This document shows positions 18,040 to 27,336 of a DNA stretch of 64,000 nt, piece by piece. Made by a program: the position numbers and the translations under genes. The stretch lies in the NCBI RefSeq assembly GCF_035506375.1, contig NZ_DATJPM010000038.1, positions 1 to 64,000 on the forward strand, given 5' to 3'. Position 1 is the first letter of the stretch, and each line of letters begins with the position of its first letter. The DNA is from Methanocella sp. (GTDB lineage: Archaea; Halobacteriota; Methanocellia; Methanocellales; Methanocellaceae). The notes under the pieces were generated by a model. The model ran no database searches and was not told the DNA's origin. It saw nothing but the letters and a program-made list of their open reading frames with translations.

Positions 18040-19333
18040 AGGCACCATCGCCATCAAAACAGTACTGCACTGTTTGATACTGAGACTTTAAGAGTATCAC
18101 ATCCTTTTTAACCTTTTCGGGTTCTTCTTTGTCTACTGCCACTCTCTTCAGCAGTCGGGCGACTTCCTTCATCTCGGGCTCCTTCATGCCCAGCCTCGTC
18201 AATTCCTGCGTGCCCAGGCGTATGCCGGACGGGTCATCCGTGCCGTTCACGTTGTCCCAGGGGAACAGGTTCTTGTTGGCAATGATGTTGGCCTTCTCCA
18301 GCTTTTTAGCGACCGTCTCCCCGCCGCCGATCTTAGAGGCGTCCACGGCCACCTGGTGGGACTTCGTGTAGCCCAGGTCCTTGCACAGGACGGCGAACCC
18401 CATCTCATCCATGTATGCCGCAAGGGCCTGCGCGTTCTTAACAGTCTGCCGGGCGTAGGCCCGGCCGAACTGCTTCATCTCGGCCAGCGCCACGGCCAGG
18501 CCGGCCTTGTGGTGCAAGTGGAAGTTCGACACGGTGCCCGGGAACACGGCCTCGTCGATGTCCTTCGCCCATTTCTCATTGCAGAGGATGATGCCGCCCT
18601 GGGGGCCGGGGAATGTCTTGTGGGTGCTTGCCGTGACCACGTCCGCCCCCTCCTTCAGCGGGTCCTGGAACTCGCCTCCCGCGATGAGCCCGGCCACGTG
18701 CGCCGCGTCGTAGACGATGGACGCCCCGACCTCGTCGCAGGCCTCCCGGGCTTCCGCAACGGGGTGCGGGAATAAAAATAAACTCGCCCCGAACATGACC
18801 ACCTTCGGCTTCAGGCGTTTTATTTCACGGACCATGGCCTCCGCGTCGATGTTCATCTTACTGTTATCGTAGGGATGAGTATAAATCTTAAGGCCCCTTA
18901 TGCCGGCCGCCGAGTACTTCGCGTGGCTGATGTGGCCGCCGCTCGGCACCGCCAGCGCCAGCAGCTTATCGCCCGGCTGGGCCATCGCGAAGAACGCGGC
19001 GATGTTACAGTTCACGCCCGAGATGGGCTGCACGTTCACGTGCGGGGCGTGGAAAACCTCTTTCGCCAGCTCAATCGCCTTAGCCTCGATGACGTCCACG
19101 AACCCGCAGCCCTGGTAGAACCGGTGGCCGACCTGGCCCTCTGCATACCGGTGGCCCAGGTCCGAGGACAGTATCTGCCTGACCATGGGGCTGGTAACGT
19201 TCTCGCTGGCGATCATCGGCAGAGAGTACTTGAAAAGTTCCTGGCTGCCCATTACGGCGTCGACAACGCATTGGACGTCTGAGTTCATCTTTTTCGTCTT
19301 TAAAAGGGGGTTCTTGACAACATCCGGGCTCAA
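18020..19333 (-). CDS. glyA: Serine hydroxymethyltransferase
   Basis: 437 residues. The TTG start at 19333 has GGGAGGA 6 bp upstream; an ATG 15 codons later is the alternative. PLP binds the Lys of [14 protein letters not shown], with [12 protein letters not shown] and [12 protein letters not shown] also diagnostic. It interconverts serine and glycine with transfer of the one-carbon unit to tetrahydromethanopterin or tetrahydrofolate. The C-terminal ~40 residues extend beyond the usual end and overlap serB. Operon with serB and the coiled-coil gene is clear. Confidence 0.94.
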   Translation of the reverse strand: MSPDVVKNPLLKTKKMNSDVQCVVDAVMGSQELFKYSLPMIASENVTSPMVRQILSSDLGHRYAEGQVGHRFYQGCGFVDVIEAKAIELAKEVFHAPHVNVQPISGVNCNIAAFFAMAQPGDKLLALAVPSGGHISHAKYSAAGIRGLKIYTHPYDNSKMNIDAEAMVREIKRLKPKVVMFGASLFLFPHPVAEAREACDEVGASIVYDAAHVAGLIAGGEFQDPLKEGADVVTASTHKTFPGPQGGIILCNEKWAKDIDEAVFPGTVSNFHLHHKAGLAVALAEMKQFGRAYARQTVKNAQALAAYMDEMGFAVLCKDLGYTKSHQVAVDASKIGGGETVAKKLEKANIIANKNLFPWDNVNGTDDPSGIRLGTQELTRLGMKEPEMKEVARLLKRVAVDKEEPEKVKKDVILLKSQYQTVQYCFDGDGAYEFILR

Positions 19334-19442
19334 CGCGAATCCTCCCGTTTTACATGTGCTAGTATGCTAACTGATATCAAGGATAAAAACGTTTGGGTAC
19401 ACCGTCTTATTGAACCCGGTGTATGTCTCGCCTGTCAGGCGT

Positions 19443-20204
19443 TTAAAAGGCCCGGACGATGTCCCTGCGGGTGACCAGCCCCAGGAGATGGCCGTGCCCG
19501 TCCACGACGGGGAGGGCGCCTATATCGTTGTCCACCATTAGCTTCGCGGCCTCTTTTATTGCGATCTCCGGCTTCGCCGTGATCACGTTCGTCCGCATGA
19601 TGTCCATGGCGATGAGCAGCTCCACATTGTTGTCCTGGCGGCTCTGAGGCGAGTGTTTTTTTATGGAGCGCATGGCGTTCGCCACGTCTGTCTCGGAGAC
19701 TATGCCCACCAGTGCCGTGCCGTCCAATATCGGCACCCGGCTCACGCCTTTCTCTATCATTAATTTCCTTATGTAGGCAACCCGGGCGTCGGGCGGGGCA
19801 ACGACTGCCGGCCGCATGATGGACCCGACGGTGCCGTTGGGCGAATAGTGGCTCAGGATGTCCTTCGTCGTGACCTGGCCCAGCACCCCTCCGTCATCGA
19901 CGATAACGCAGCCCACTTCCTTAAGGGCGTCCAGCGCCCTGTCCACGTCGTCCTCGGGCCCCAGAAGAGCATAGTCGTTGCTCATGGCGTCCGCCACGTG
20001 GAAGAGCGTGGGCGGGTGATTGTACTTCCGCCGGGAGCCGAGCTCGCCGCAAATGCTGCGAAGCGTTATGATGCCCTGCACGCCGTCCCTGTTCTTGACG
20101 ACGAGCCGGCGGCTGTGGTGCTTATTCATGAGGTCGAGGGCCTCCGATACACGGTCCGACTTGTCTACGATGTACGCCTTCGACATGATCTCCTTTACCT
20201 TCAT
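19443..20204 (-). CDS. Four-CBS-domain protein (fifth gene of CBS operon)
   Basis: 253 residues from the ATG at 20204, whose ATGA overlaps the upstream stop. Four CBS motifs (two Bateman modules) begin MKVKEIMSKAYIVDKSD and recur at about residues 65, 125 and 190, ending GLVTRRDIVRAF. CBS pairs bind adenosine nucleotides and act as energy sensors. There is no catalytic domain, so it may regulate a partner. It is the last gene of a five-gene run of CBS proteins with overlapping or closely spaced starts. Confidence 0.9.
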   Translation of the reverse strand: MKVKEIMSKAYIVDKSDRVSEALDLMNKHHSRRLVVKNRDGVQGIITLRSICGELGSRRKYNHPPTLFHVADAMSNDYALLGPEDDVDRALDALKEVGCVIVDDGGVLGQVTTKDILSHYSPNGTVGSIMRPAVVAPPDARVAYIRKLMIEKGVSRVPILDGTALVGIVSETDVANAMRSIKKHSPQSRQDNNVELLIAMDIMRTNVITAKPEIAIKEAAKLMVDNDIGALPVVDGHGHLLGLVTRRDIVRAF

Positions 20205-21046
20205 TCCGGGGCCTCCGAAAGCCACTTTAAGACGTTCTCCACGCTGAACTCCCCTAAAAGCTCCGAGTCGATGACGGGAAGCATATCGTAATTGTGCTCG
20301 AGCATGAGCCTGGCGGCATCCATCGCCTTCGTGCTCCGGTTGACGGACACGAGCGGCGTGCTCATGACGTCCTCGGCGACCAGCATCGCCTCCCGGACGC
20401 CCCGGAGCATCTTAGGCCCGCCCTGCACGGCCCGGTGGGACTCTTTGATGGGCTTCCTGTCCCGGAAGTCCGGTGTGACGAGCCCGAGGTCGTCCAGCGT
20501 GACCATGCCCACGTAGCCCGCCTCGGGCCCTCCGTCCCGAACGATGGCCCGGTCCACGCCGTTCTCGGCCATGATATCAATGACGCTGTTGACCGTATGG
20601 TGCCTGCTGACGGTGACCGCCTTCTCCGACATCATATCCCCGACCCGCAGAGGGCATTCCAGCAGCGTGAAGTACTTCACCATGTCGTGCTTGGTCACGA
20701 TGCCCAGGATGTCGTTATCGTACACGACCAGGCCCGAGATGTTGTGGCACAGCATGGCCGAGGCGACATCCTGTATCTGCGTGTCGGGCTTTACGGTGAA
20801 TACGTCTCGCGTCGCCACCAGCTCGACCGGTATCTGGTCGATGGGCCTGCGCCGCCACTGGGGCTCCGCCTGGCTGAGCCGGGAGCCGATATCCTTCCGG
20901 GTGACGATGCCTTTTAGCGCGCTGCCGTCCGCGACCACCAGGCGGGAGACGCCATACCTCAGCATGAGGTTCCTCGCCCGGGCCACGTTATCCTTCGGGC
21001 CGACGGCGTAGACGGGCGCCGTCATGATCTCGCCCACCTCGGTCAC
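20201..21046 (-). CDS. Four-CBS-domain protein (fourth gene of CBS operon)
   Basis: 281 residues starting at GTG 21046 in a GTGA overlap with the preceding stop; the frame stays open upstream, but that part is the neighbour's complement. CBS motifs start at TEVGEIMTAPVYAVGPKDN, then GIVTRKDIG, GIVTKHDMVKY and the final HNYDMLPVIDSELLG. Between the second and fourth motifs is a charged insert (about 195-215, DFRDRKPIKESHRAVQGG) unlike the other paralogues. Confidence 0.9.
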   Translation of the reverse strand: MTEVGEIMTAPVYAVGPKDNVARARNLMLRYGVSRLVVADGSALKGIVTRKDIGSRLSQAEPQWRRRPIDQIPVELVATRDVFTVKPDTQIQDVASAMLCHNISGLVVYDNDILGIVTKHDMVKYFTLLECPLRVGDMMSEKAVTVSRHHTVNSVIDIMAENGVDRAIVRDGGPEAGYVGMVTLDDLGLVTPDFRDRKPIKESHRAVQGGPKMLRGVREAMLVAEDVMSTPLVSVNRSTKAMDAARLMLEHNYDMLPVIDSELLGEFSVENVLKWLSEAPE

Positions 21047-22017
21047 GCCCTTCCTCCCTTCATCGACATGAGAATATCCCGTTCCGTGATGATGCCGATA
21101 AGGCGCTGGTTTTCTATTACCGGCAGCGAGCCGATCCTGTTCTGGCACATGATGCGCGACGTCTCGCTCAGGTCCTGCAACGGCCCCACGGTGATGATGT
21201 CGCTCTTCATGATGCCGCTGATGGGGGCGGAGAAGGCCTCTTTGACGTTCCCCGTGACCAGCTTCCGGAAAGCCTCGCCATTACCGAGATAGCGCATGAT
21301 GTCCGTGGCCGTGATGATGCCGCAGACGTAGCTGTTGGCCACCACGGGCAGCCGCCGGAAGCCGCTCTCGATCATGGTCCTTGCCGCCGTCTCGATGGGC
21401 ATGTCCGGGGGAGCCGTCGTGACGCGCCGGCTCATGATATCGTCCACCTTTTTCCCGGAAACCGAGTCTCCCATCAGGCGGACGATGTCCCTCTCGGTGA
21501 TGATCCCCACGATGATGCCTCCAGGGTCGATGACCGGCACTCCCCCCACGGAGCGGCCGATCATGACCTTGACGGCGTCCTCCAGCGAGGCGTCGTCCTT
21601 CACCGTGGCCACGTCGCTCTCCATGATCTCCGTGATGGGGCCATTGATGGCCATTATCATGTTGCCATCGTAGGACCGGTCGATGATGCGGCGCTTATCG
21701 CCGCATAAAAAGTCGATGATGTCGATGACCGTACAGATGCCCTTCAGCCGCTTCGTGCCCGCGTCGGCGACCGGCACCCGGCGGTAGCCATACCCTACCA
21801 TGGTGCGGGCCGCGCCCATGATGGTCGTCGTGGGCGGCACCGTAACCACGTCCTTTTTCGCGACGGCCATGATGCCGCTTTCGTGCTGCGACTGGCGCTG
21901 CTTAAAATTCAGGTCCCTGGTCACCTGGCTTTCGCGGAGGTCGTGCTCGAACTTGCCGGTGTTGACCTTCCGCTCCCGCCGCTGGCCGCCGAACTCCCTG
22001 GTGCCCTCCCGGCTCAT
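21043..22017 (-). CDS. Four-CBS-domain protein with basic N-terminal extension
   Basis: 324 residues. The ATG overlaps the preceding stop as ATGA. A charged ~45-residue extension (MSREGTREFGGQRRERKVN) precedes four CBS motifs with signatures GICTVIDIID, GIITERDIVRL, GIITATDIMRY and GIITERDILMS. The extension is Arg/Gln-rich, so it could bind nucleic acid or a partner; that is inference. It is the third gene of the CBS operon. Confidence 0.9.
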   Translation of the reverse strand: MSREGTREFGGQRRERKVNTGKFEHDLRESQVTRDLNFKQRQSQHESGIMAVAKKDVVTVPPTTTIMGAARTMVGYGYRRVPVADAGTKRLKGICTVIDIIDFLCGDKRRIIDRSYDGNMIMAINGPITEIMESDVATVKDDASLEDAVKVMIGRSVGGVPVIDPGGIIVGIITERDIVRLMGDSVSGKKVDDIMSRRVTTAPPDMPIETAARTMIESGFRRLPVVANSYVCGIITATDIMRYLGNGEAFRKLVTGNVKEAFSAPISGIMKSDIITVGPLQDLSETSRIMCQNRIGSLPVIENQRLIGIITERDILMSMKGGRA

Positions 22018-22799
22018 TTTGCGGTCACTCCCTGGAGGGCCCTGCAGGCCCGGATCACGTCATACCTGTCGATGATCCCGACCAGCTTATTGTCCTTAAC
22101 GACCGGTACTCTTCCTATGTTTCTTTCCATGAAGATCTTCGCCGCCTTACTCATCGGATCGCCCTCTTCAACGGTGATGGCCGGCGTAGACATGATATAT
22201 TGCACGCTGGAGGGCGACCGGCCGGTGTCGCTCTCCCGGCCGATGCGCACGTAGCCCCGCTTCATGATATCTTCCCGTGTGACCATCCCGAGGACTTCCT
22301 CCCGCTGGCTAACGACGGGCAGGCCCGTCAGGCCATAATGGATCATGTTGAGCCAGACCCGCGAAATGTTATCCCCGGGCTCGCAAACGACGACCCGGCG
22401 GGTCATATAATCGCTCACAGGGCCATCCTCCAGGCCAAGCTCCGGGAGCCCCTTAAAAATGTCCTTAATGCTCAGGAGCCCCACCAGCCTGGAGCCGCTG
22501 TCGACCACGGGTACCCGGCCCTCGTCAGTGCGAATGATGATGAACGCCGCCTTTTTTACAGGAGTATCCGGCGTCAGCCGGGGCACGCCCTGCCGGACGT
22601 AGCCGTTCACGGTCACGTCGGAGCGGGTGGACGTCACGTTGATGATGTCCTGCAGCGTGATCATGCCCGCCACCTTGCCGTCCTGCACCACGGGCAGGCT
22701 GTCATAGTTGTAGTCCCGCATGATCTCCCGTGCGTGCGTGACGAACTCGTTGATACCGACGAACTGGGGGTTCGTCGCCATGATATCGCTTACTTTCAT
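22014..22799 (-). CDS. Four-CBS-domain protein (second gene of CBS operon)
   Basis: 261 residues from ATG 22799 (MKVSDIMATNPQFVGINEF), 8 bp after the stop of the first CBS gene; the longer open frame to 22949 lies inside that gene. Four CBS motifs: GMITLQDIINV, GLLSIKDIFKG, GMVTREDIMKRG and GIIDRYDVIRA. The MKVSDIM start is shared with the fifth gene (MKVKEIM), pointing to duplication within the operon. Confidence 0.9.
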   Translation of the reverse strand: MKVSDIMATNPQFVGINEFVTHAREIMRDYNYDSLPVVQDGKVAGMITLQDIINVTSTRSDVTVNGYVRQGVPRLTPDTPVKKAAFIIIRTDEGRVPVVDSGSRLVGLLSIKDIFKGLPELGLEDGPVSDYMTRRVVVCEPGDNISRVWLNMIHYGLTGLPVVSQREEVLGMVTREDIMKRGYVRIGRESDTGRSPSSVQYIMSTPAITVEEGDPMSKAAKIFMERNIGRVPVVKDNKLVGIIDRYDVIRACRALQGVTAK

Positions 22800-22807
22800 C
22801 CTGCCAC

Positions 22808-23425
22808 CTACTGGTATAGCGGGAGCTCTTCCCTGCACCGGCTGCAAACGTACGTGCCGTCGATGTTCTCCAGGGACTCCTGGAAGCTCTGGCAGACTTC
22901 GCATATGCCCTGAATAAACACGCTGGGGCTCTTTTCCTCCTGCTCCCACTCGGGTATTGTCTGCCCCATGTCACCCTCCGGGTTGTTCTGCCGGATGACA
23001 TCCCTTAAGATCTCGCTCAGCTCCGAGGATACGGAGAGCAGGTCAGAGTCCGAGACCAGGCCTATCAGCTTTCTGCCCTGGACGACCGGGAGCCTTCGGA
23101 TGTGGCGCCGGGCCATTTCCCTGAGGGCGAGCTCGACGCTCTTCTCCGGCGGAATGGTGATGAGCGGGGTGGACATGATGTCCTGCGCATTTACCTTCGA
23201 CGGCTGGGCGTTCTTCGAGATGAGCTTGACGACCAGGTCCCGCTCTGTGACGATGCCTACCGGATGGTTATCCTTGATCACGATGATGCAGCCGACGCCG
23301 GAATCCGCCATCTTACCCGCCAGCTTATCCGCCGTTTCCGATGCTTCGGCCGTGATGAGCCTGCGCGACATGACGTCGCTCACCGATAGGTCTGTCTCCA
23401 TTTGCATGCCCTCGTGTATTTTCAT
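22808..23425 (-). CDS. Two-CBS-domain protein with C-terminal zinc ribbon
   Basis: 205 residues and the first gene of the CBS operon. One CBS pair (GIVTERDLVVKL and GLVSDSDLLSV) occupies residues ~10-135. The C-terminus has CEVCQSF and CSRCREELPLYQ, a four-cysteine zinc ribbon that may bind DNA or protein. This architecture occurs in archaeal CBS regulators. The region upstream (23440-23490) is very AT-rich and shared with the divergent GTPase gene, so both promoters lie there. Confidence 0.9.
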   Translation of the reverse strand: MKIHEGMQMETDLSVSDVMSRRLITAEASETADKLAGKMADSGVGCIIVIKDNHPVGIVTERDLVVKLISKNAQPSKVNAQDIMSTPLITIPPEKSVELALREMARRHIRRLPVVQGRKLIGLVSDSDLLSVSSELSEILRDVIRQNNPEGDMGQTIPEWEQEEKSPSVFIQGICEVCQSFQESLENIDGTYVCSRCREELPLYQ

Positions 23426-23541
23426 GAATTACCATTAATATCTATGTTATATAATCATATTAATATTATCCACATTTTTAAATTTGGAGCATATCATTAA
23501 TATAGTTTTGACGCGTTATCATTGCCTTGTAGGGGAACAGG

Positions 23542-24177
23542 ATGGCACTATTAGCTGAGCTAAGGGAGAGCTTATCCGGCCTGTGGGGCCGAGTCTTCCG
23601 GCGAAAGGCCTCGCGCATCGGCATCTACGGGCCGCCGAACGCCGGCAAGACCACGCTCGCCAACAAGATATTGATGGACTTCACGGGGGAGACCATCGGC
23701 GCCGTGTCCAACGTGCCCCACGAGACGCGCCGCGTGCGCCGCCGCGAGGGCGTGACGATCCGGGGCGACGGCTATTCCGTCACGCTGGACATCGTGGACA
23801 CCCCGGGGCTGGCGACGAAGATCGACTTTCACGACTTCATGGCCTTCGGCATGACGGAGGAGGAAGCGAAACGCCGCGCAAAGGAGGCCACCGAGGGCGT
23901 CATCGAGGCCATCAAGTGGATGGACAACCTGGACGGCGTCCTTCTGGTCATGGACTCGACCGAGGACCCGTACACGCAGGTCAACGTCACCGTCATCGGC
24001 AACATGGAGGCCCGGCGCCTGCCCATGCTCATCGTGGCCAACAAGATGGACCTGCCCGGGGCGTCGTCCGACCGCATCAAGGGCGCCTTCCCGCAGCACA
24101 CGGTCGTCCCCATATCGGCGCTGCACGGCAAGAACATTGACCTATTATACGAGACGATAGCCAGCAGGTTCGGATAG
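23542..24177 (+). CDS. Era-like GTP-binding protein
   Basis: 211 residues. G1 is GIYGPPNAGKTTLAN, G3 is DIVDTPG, G4 is VANKMD and G5 ISALHGKNI. After an N-terminal helix of basic residues the whole protein is a G domain; there is no KH domain, so it is not Era itself. Genes of this type are regularly followed by DUF2073 and a zinc-ribbon gene, as here, and the trio is thought to act together, but the process is not known. The stop is 1 bp from the next start. Confidence 0.9.
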   Translation: MALLAELRESLSGLWGRVFRRKASRIGIYGPPNAGKTTLANKILMDFTGETIGAVSNVPHETRRVRRREGVTIRGDGYSVTLDIVDTPGLATKIDFHDFMAFGMTEEEAKRRAKEATEGVIEAIKWMDNLDGVLLVMDSTEDPYTQVNVTVIGNMEARRLPMLIVANKMDLPGASSDRIKGAFPQHTVVPISALHGKNIDLLYETIASRFG

Positions 24178-24178
24178 C

Positions 24179-24538
24179 ATGGACACACCACAGAATCAGA
24201 ATATTCAGATCAACATGATCTCGGCCCACAAGCTGCAGGCCATGAGCACGATGGACAAGATCACGCTCATCCTCGACGACGTCTCCAGCGGGCGGATCGT
24301 CATTCTCGAGCAGGGGCTCGACCCCAGGGAGGAAGCCCAGCTCATCGAGCACACGATGCTAAAGATCCGGGACTCCCAGTTCTATGGCATCGAGATCCAG
24401 AGCTACCCCCGCGATAGCCGGCCTTCGCCCTGGAACATCCTTAAGCGCCCCGACAACCGGGTCACGGTCATCGGGCCGGCGAACCGGATGAAGACCCTGA
24501 AGAAGGAAAAGGACATCATATCCGCGGTCATTTCCTGA
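24179..24538 (+). CDS. DUF2073 family protein
   Basis: 119 residues. The body matches archaeal DUF2073: MISAHKLQAMSTMDKITLIL, GRIVILEQGLDPREEA and a C-terminal VTVIGPANRMKTLKKEKD. It is soluble, without cysteines, and lies between the GTPase and the zinc-ribbon gene, with 1 and 9 bp gaps. Its conserved linkage suggests a complex with the GTPase; no activity is established. Confidence 0.88.
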   Translation: MDTPQNQNIQINMISAHKLQAMSTMDKITLILDDVSSGRIVILEQGLDPREEAQLIEHTMLKIRDSQFYGIEIQSYPRDSRPSPWNILKRPDNRVTVIGPANRMKTLKKEKDIISAVIS

Positions 24539-24547
24539 GGAGAGACC

Positions 24548-25000
24548 ATGCCGCACCGTTGCCTGGAATGCAAGAACGTGCTCCAAAGCGGCGAACTGAA
24601 TCTCAACACTGGCTGCCCCGTCTGTGGCGGCAAGAAGTTCGAGTACGTGCGCCCCCAGAAGAAAGAGCCTGCAGCGGATCCGCTCAAGATGACCGTATCC
24701 GAGTACGTAGCCTACGCGGACTCGATCGAGCCGAAGCCCGCCGGGAAGCCGAAGCCGGCCCAGGCGAAGCATAAGGAAGCCCCGAAACACCGGGCTCTCA
24801 AGCCCGCCGAGCCTAAGGCCGGGGAAAAGAAGCCGGAGCACCGCATTGAAAGCGTCCGCATCGTCGAAAAGGGCAGCTACGACCTTAACCTTCCAATGCT
24901 CTTGAACCGGAAGGGGCTGGTCATGTCGAAGGAAGACGGCGTCTATGTCGTCGACCTGCCGTCCGCGCTGAAGGCCGATCCGAAAAAGAAGAGACGATAG
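24548..25000 (+). CDS. Zn-ribbon protein of the GTPase cluster
   Basis: 150 residues. The N-terminal MPHRCLECKNVL and CPVCGGKKFEY make one zinc ribbon. The middle is a lysine/proline/alanine-rich disordered linker. The C-terminal ~50 residues (SVRIVEKGSYDLNLPMLLNR) are a conserved folded part of COG3364-type proteins. It ends the three-gene unit and is followed by a T-rich stretch (25000-25010) consistent with termination. Confidence 0.85.
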   Translation: MPHRCLECKNVLQSGELNLNTGCPVCGGKKFEYVRPQKKEPAADPLKMTVSEYVAYADSIEPKPAGKPKPAQAKHKEAPKHRALKPAEPKAGEKKPEHRIESVRIVEKGSYDLNLPMLLNRKGLVMSKEDGVYVVDLPSALKADPKKKRR

Positions 25001-25099
25001 TTTTTTATTCTTATATCCGTTGGGCTACTTCATCTGGTATTTCTCGTTATGCCGTGTTCTGACGGCAAAAGCGTTTATCAACCTGATGTATTCTTAGAT

Positions 25100-25549
25100 T
25101 TAAATCTTGGTGAGCGCTGGCATCTTATTTGATATGATGGGCAGCCTGTCTGTATCGGTCACGGTGACGACCCGGCCGTCGGCGTTGTGCACCTCGATGA
25201 CAGGTATTTTCACCGTGAAAGCCGTATCCTTATCGTAGGTGTACCATCCGCCCTTATCGGGCGCGGCCACGTTCTTCACGTATACCTTTGCGACGTTATT
25301 ATTCTGGTCGACGCTCACCAGGGATACGTTCGAGAAATTGGCGAACACGTGCTCGATGCCCGGCTGCAGGATTTTGGCGCCGAAGATGAGGGAAAAGACG
25401 CGGGTAAAGAAGTCGCTCTCGTAGTAGACGGTAAAGTGCAGGTCCGGCCCGCTGGGCTCGACGACCATCTTCGTCACGTGGATATCGCTATCCTGGGCTG
25501 TCGCCGCCATTGCCGGAACGGCCAGCGTCCCCAGCATGAGCAGGATCAT
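25100..25549 (-). CDS. Secreted protein, possibly frameshifted at its start
   Basis: 149 residues from ATG 25549. MILLMLGTLAVPAMAATA is a signal-peptide core that lacks the usual basic n-region. In the same frame, upstream codons read ITSRKILSAG but reach a TGA with no start. An ATG at 25583 with a CCGGGGGCG leader lies one base out of frame; removing one A after it would give MITSRKILSAGMILLML, an ideal signal peptide. The mature part has a beta-sandwich look and no recognised domain. Function unknown. Confidence 0.6.
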   Translation of the reverse strand: MILLMLGTLAVPAMAATAQDSDIHVTKMVVEPSGPDLHFTVYYESDFFTRVFSLIFGAKILQPGIEHVFANFSNVSLVSVDQNNNVAKVYVKNVAAPDKGGWYTYDKDTAFTVKIPVIEVHNADGRVVTVTDTDRLPIISNKMPALTKI

Positions 25550-25700
25550 GCCCGCCGACAGTATCTTTCGTGACGTTATTCATCGCCCCCGGAGAAATCG
25601 TGTATACCTATATTTACACAAGTTATGCCATATGAAATATTAAAACTTACCGGTTACTCTTCTGGAAGTTATTATATAATAATATGCGGGCGCCCCAGGC

Positions 25701-26024
25701 TCACTTATACGGGTAACGCTTGACGGCCCCGCATTTCAGGCACGTGATAAGTATCCGGCTGCCGTCGAGCCTTACGCGGCAGTTCTCCCCGGGCACGAGG
25801 TATGAGCCGCACTTCTTGCATACTTTCTTTTTAAGATCCCCGGGAATTCCAACGCGGTGGCGCATGCTGATGCGCCGGGCGATGTCCACGTACCGGTCCG
25901 CCAGGTCGGGCTTTTGCAAGTAAGCCTTTTCTGCCAGCTCGAACAGCCTCTGGATGCGCTCCTCTGCCATGTCCACGTTAAAAGGCTTCCTCTGCGGCTC
26001 TTTCTTTTTTTTACGGTCGGCCAT
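25701..26024 (-). CDS. rnp4: RNase P protein component 4 (Rpp21)
   Basis: 107 residues from ATG 26024 (MADRKKKKEPQR). A helical N-terminal part with RRISMRHRVGIP precedes a zinc ribbon: CKKCGSYLVPGENC, then CLKCGAVKRYPYK. This is the Rpp21/Rnp4 signature. The protein helps the RNase P RNA trim the 5' ends of tRNA precursors. It is transcribed alone; no RNase P RNA was seen here. The open frame continues upstream to 26129 into AT-rich promoter DNA, which I excluded. Confidence 0.93.
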   Translation of the reverse strand: MADRKKKKEPQRKPFNVDMAEERIQRLFELAEKAYLQKPDLADRYVDIARRISMRHRVGIPGDLKKKVCKKCGSYLVPGENCRVRLDGSRILITCLKCGAVKRYPYK

Positions 26025-26592
26025 CGTCGTATCATAAAGGCTTATCGCGAATATATACATATCCGAACAATCCGAAAATGATGTTAATATTAACATAAGG
26101 AAAATAGACTGAAGCAATCCGTTTATCAATGATAAAAAAATTTATTCCTCACCGCCATCGGCCGGGTCTCGCAGAACAGGATGATGGGATATCTTATGGT
26201 ACCGATGTGAGGATAAGTGATATTATCCCCGTCATCCTTGCGATCTCACGTCCGGTGGCGGTAGGAATTGAGGTGGGTGTTGAGGTGGGTGTTGAGGTGG
26301 GTATTGAGGTGGGGTATCGGATTTAGGATGGAGCATAGGTTAGCAGGTGAGGATTGACTGGCCCTACTTCTCCATCGCATAAGTTCCTGAATACGCCTTC
26401 CTTGCGTAGCATGCCTGCACATATGCTCGTGAGCCATGCGCTTTAACATGTTACAATTGCATCTTTATACATGCATGAAATCAAGCTTAACGGGCAATAA
26501 TTGCGGATTCAGCGGCTTTATGCCAGTTTACTAACAGATATCCCTGCCTTGAGCCGCGGAAAGGCCGAAACTCCCTTCGCTTACGGCGTTAT
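26025..26592. other. Intergenic stretch with no supported gene
   Basis: About 570 bp between two minus-strand genes. It contains the rnp4 promoter region (AT-rich, 26035-26130) and the 12-bp tandem repeat listed separately. A 65-codon plus-strand frame through the repeat would encode EVGVEVGVEVGIEVG but lacks coding character elsewhere. Nothing else was recognised. Confidence 0.5.
26268..26315. repeat. 12-bp tandem repeat
   Basis: Four units of TTGAGGTGGGTG-type sequence, the third ending in A and the fourth changed to GGGG near its end, in non-coding DNA. It looks like a simple microsatellite-like slippage array. Confidence 0.85.
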
Positions 26593-27336
26593 TTATTGCC
26601 GCGATATAGCTTGCCCCGCATGCTTATGTCCGGCCGGCTTTCCTACCGGGCAGGACGTCGTGCAGGCCGTGCAATAGGCCCGGGCGTTTTCCGTGAGCTT
26701 ACGGTGGTTCACGGGGCAGGCTCCGCATTTCTTCCGGTCCACCTCCGTGGCGGATATGGCTCCGACTGGACATGCCCGGATGCACTCCGTGCATTCTCCG
26801 CAGCTCTCGTCCGGCAGGACGGCGTGGGTCTCCCCGATTTCGGCGCTGGTCAGAACACCGCGCAGCCGCAGCCTGGGGCCGTACGCCTTCGATACGAACA
26901 TCCGGGACTTTCCGATCCAGCCGAGCCCGCAGAGGACGGCCCACACCTTCAGGTAGTAGGAAGTGTATTCCCCCGCTTCCGCCCCGTTTTTTCTCAGGGC
27001 GTCGATGATCTTCGAGGCGGCGATCTCCAGGAGCATCATCTCGACCGACGCCGAATATCCGTCCGACGCTTTGTAATAGATGTCCGACCGGTCGTCCAGG
27101 AGCTTCTTGCCTAGTATGACCATCGTTTTCGCCGAGGGCATTATCTCCAGCGGGTCATGGACGTTGGAAAGGTCTACTTCGCCGTCCTCCCATTTTACGC
27201 CATTCAGGAGGCTCATCTCGCCGGCCGGTATCCGTGAATGGTCGTCCAGCTTCAGGAAGCCCACGACCTCGATGCCGTACTTCGCCGCGATGGCGGTGAT
27301 ATCGTCTTTTACGTTTTTTGGCTTGACGGCTGGCAT
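26593..27336 (-). CDS. QueG/reductive-dehalogenase-like Fe-S protein
   Basis: 247 residues from ATG 27336 (MPAVKPKNVKDD); the frame is open to 27384. The N-terminal half resembles the epoxyqueuosine reductase/reductive dehalogenase fold, with WAVLCGLGWIGKS. The C-terminal half carries CGECTECIRACPVGA for one [4Fe-4S] cluster, and CGACPVNH plus CTACTTSCPVG supply further cysteines. A cobalamin-dependent reductase is possible but the substrate is unknown. It stands alone, divergent from tRNA-Gly. Confidence 0.8.
   Translation of the reverse strand: MPAVKPKNVKDDITAIAAKYGIEVVGFLKLDDHSRIPAGEMSLLNGVKWEDGEVDLSNVHDPLEIMPSAKTMVILGKKLLDDRSDIYYKASDGYSASVEMMLLEIAASKIIDALRKNGAEAGEYTSYYLKVWAVLCGLGWIGKSRMFVSKAYGPRLRLRGVLTSAEIGETHAVLPDESCGECTECIRACPVGAISATEVDRKKCGACPVNHRKLTENARAYCTACTTSCPVGKPAGHKHAGQAISRQ

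Noticed and set aside
19443..23425. CBS genes as part of IMP dehydrogenase or a chloride channel
   Set aside because: No catalytic or membrane domain is present in any of the five proteins.
26129..26326. Plus-strand frame encoding EVGVEVG repeats
   Set aside because: It is a reading of the 12-bp tandem repeat; the rest lacks coding signs.
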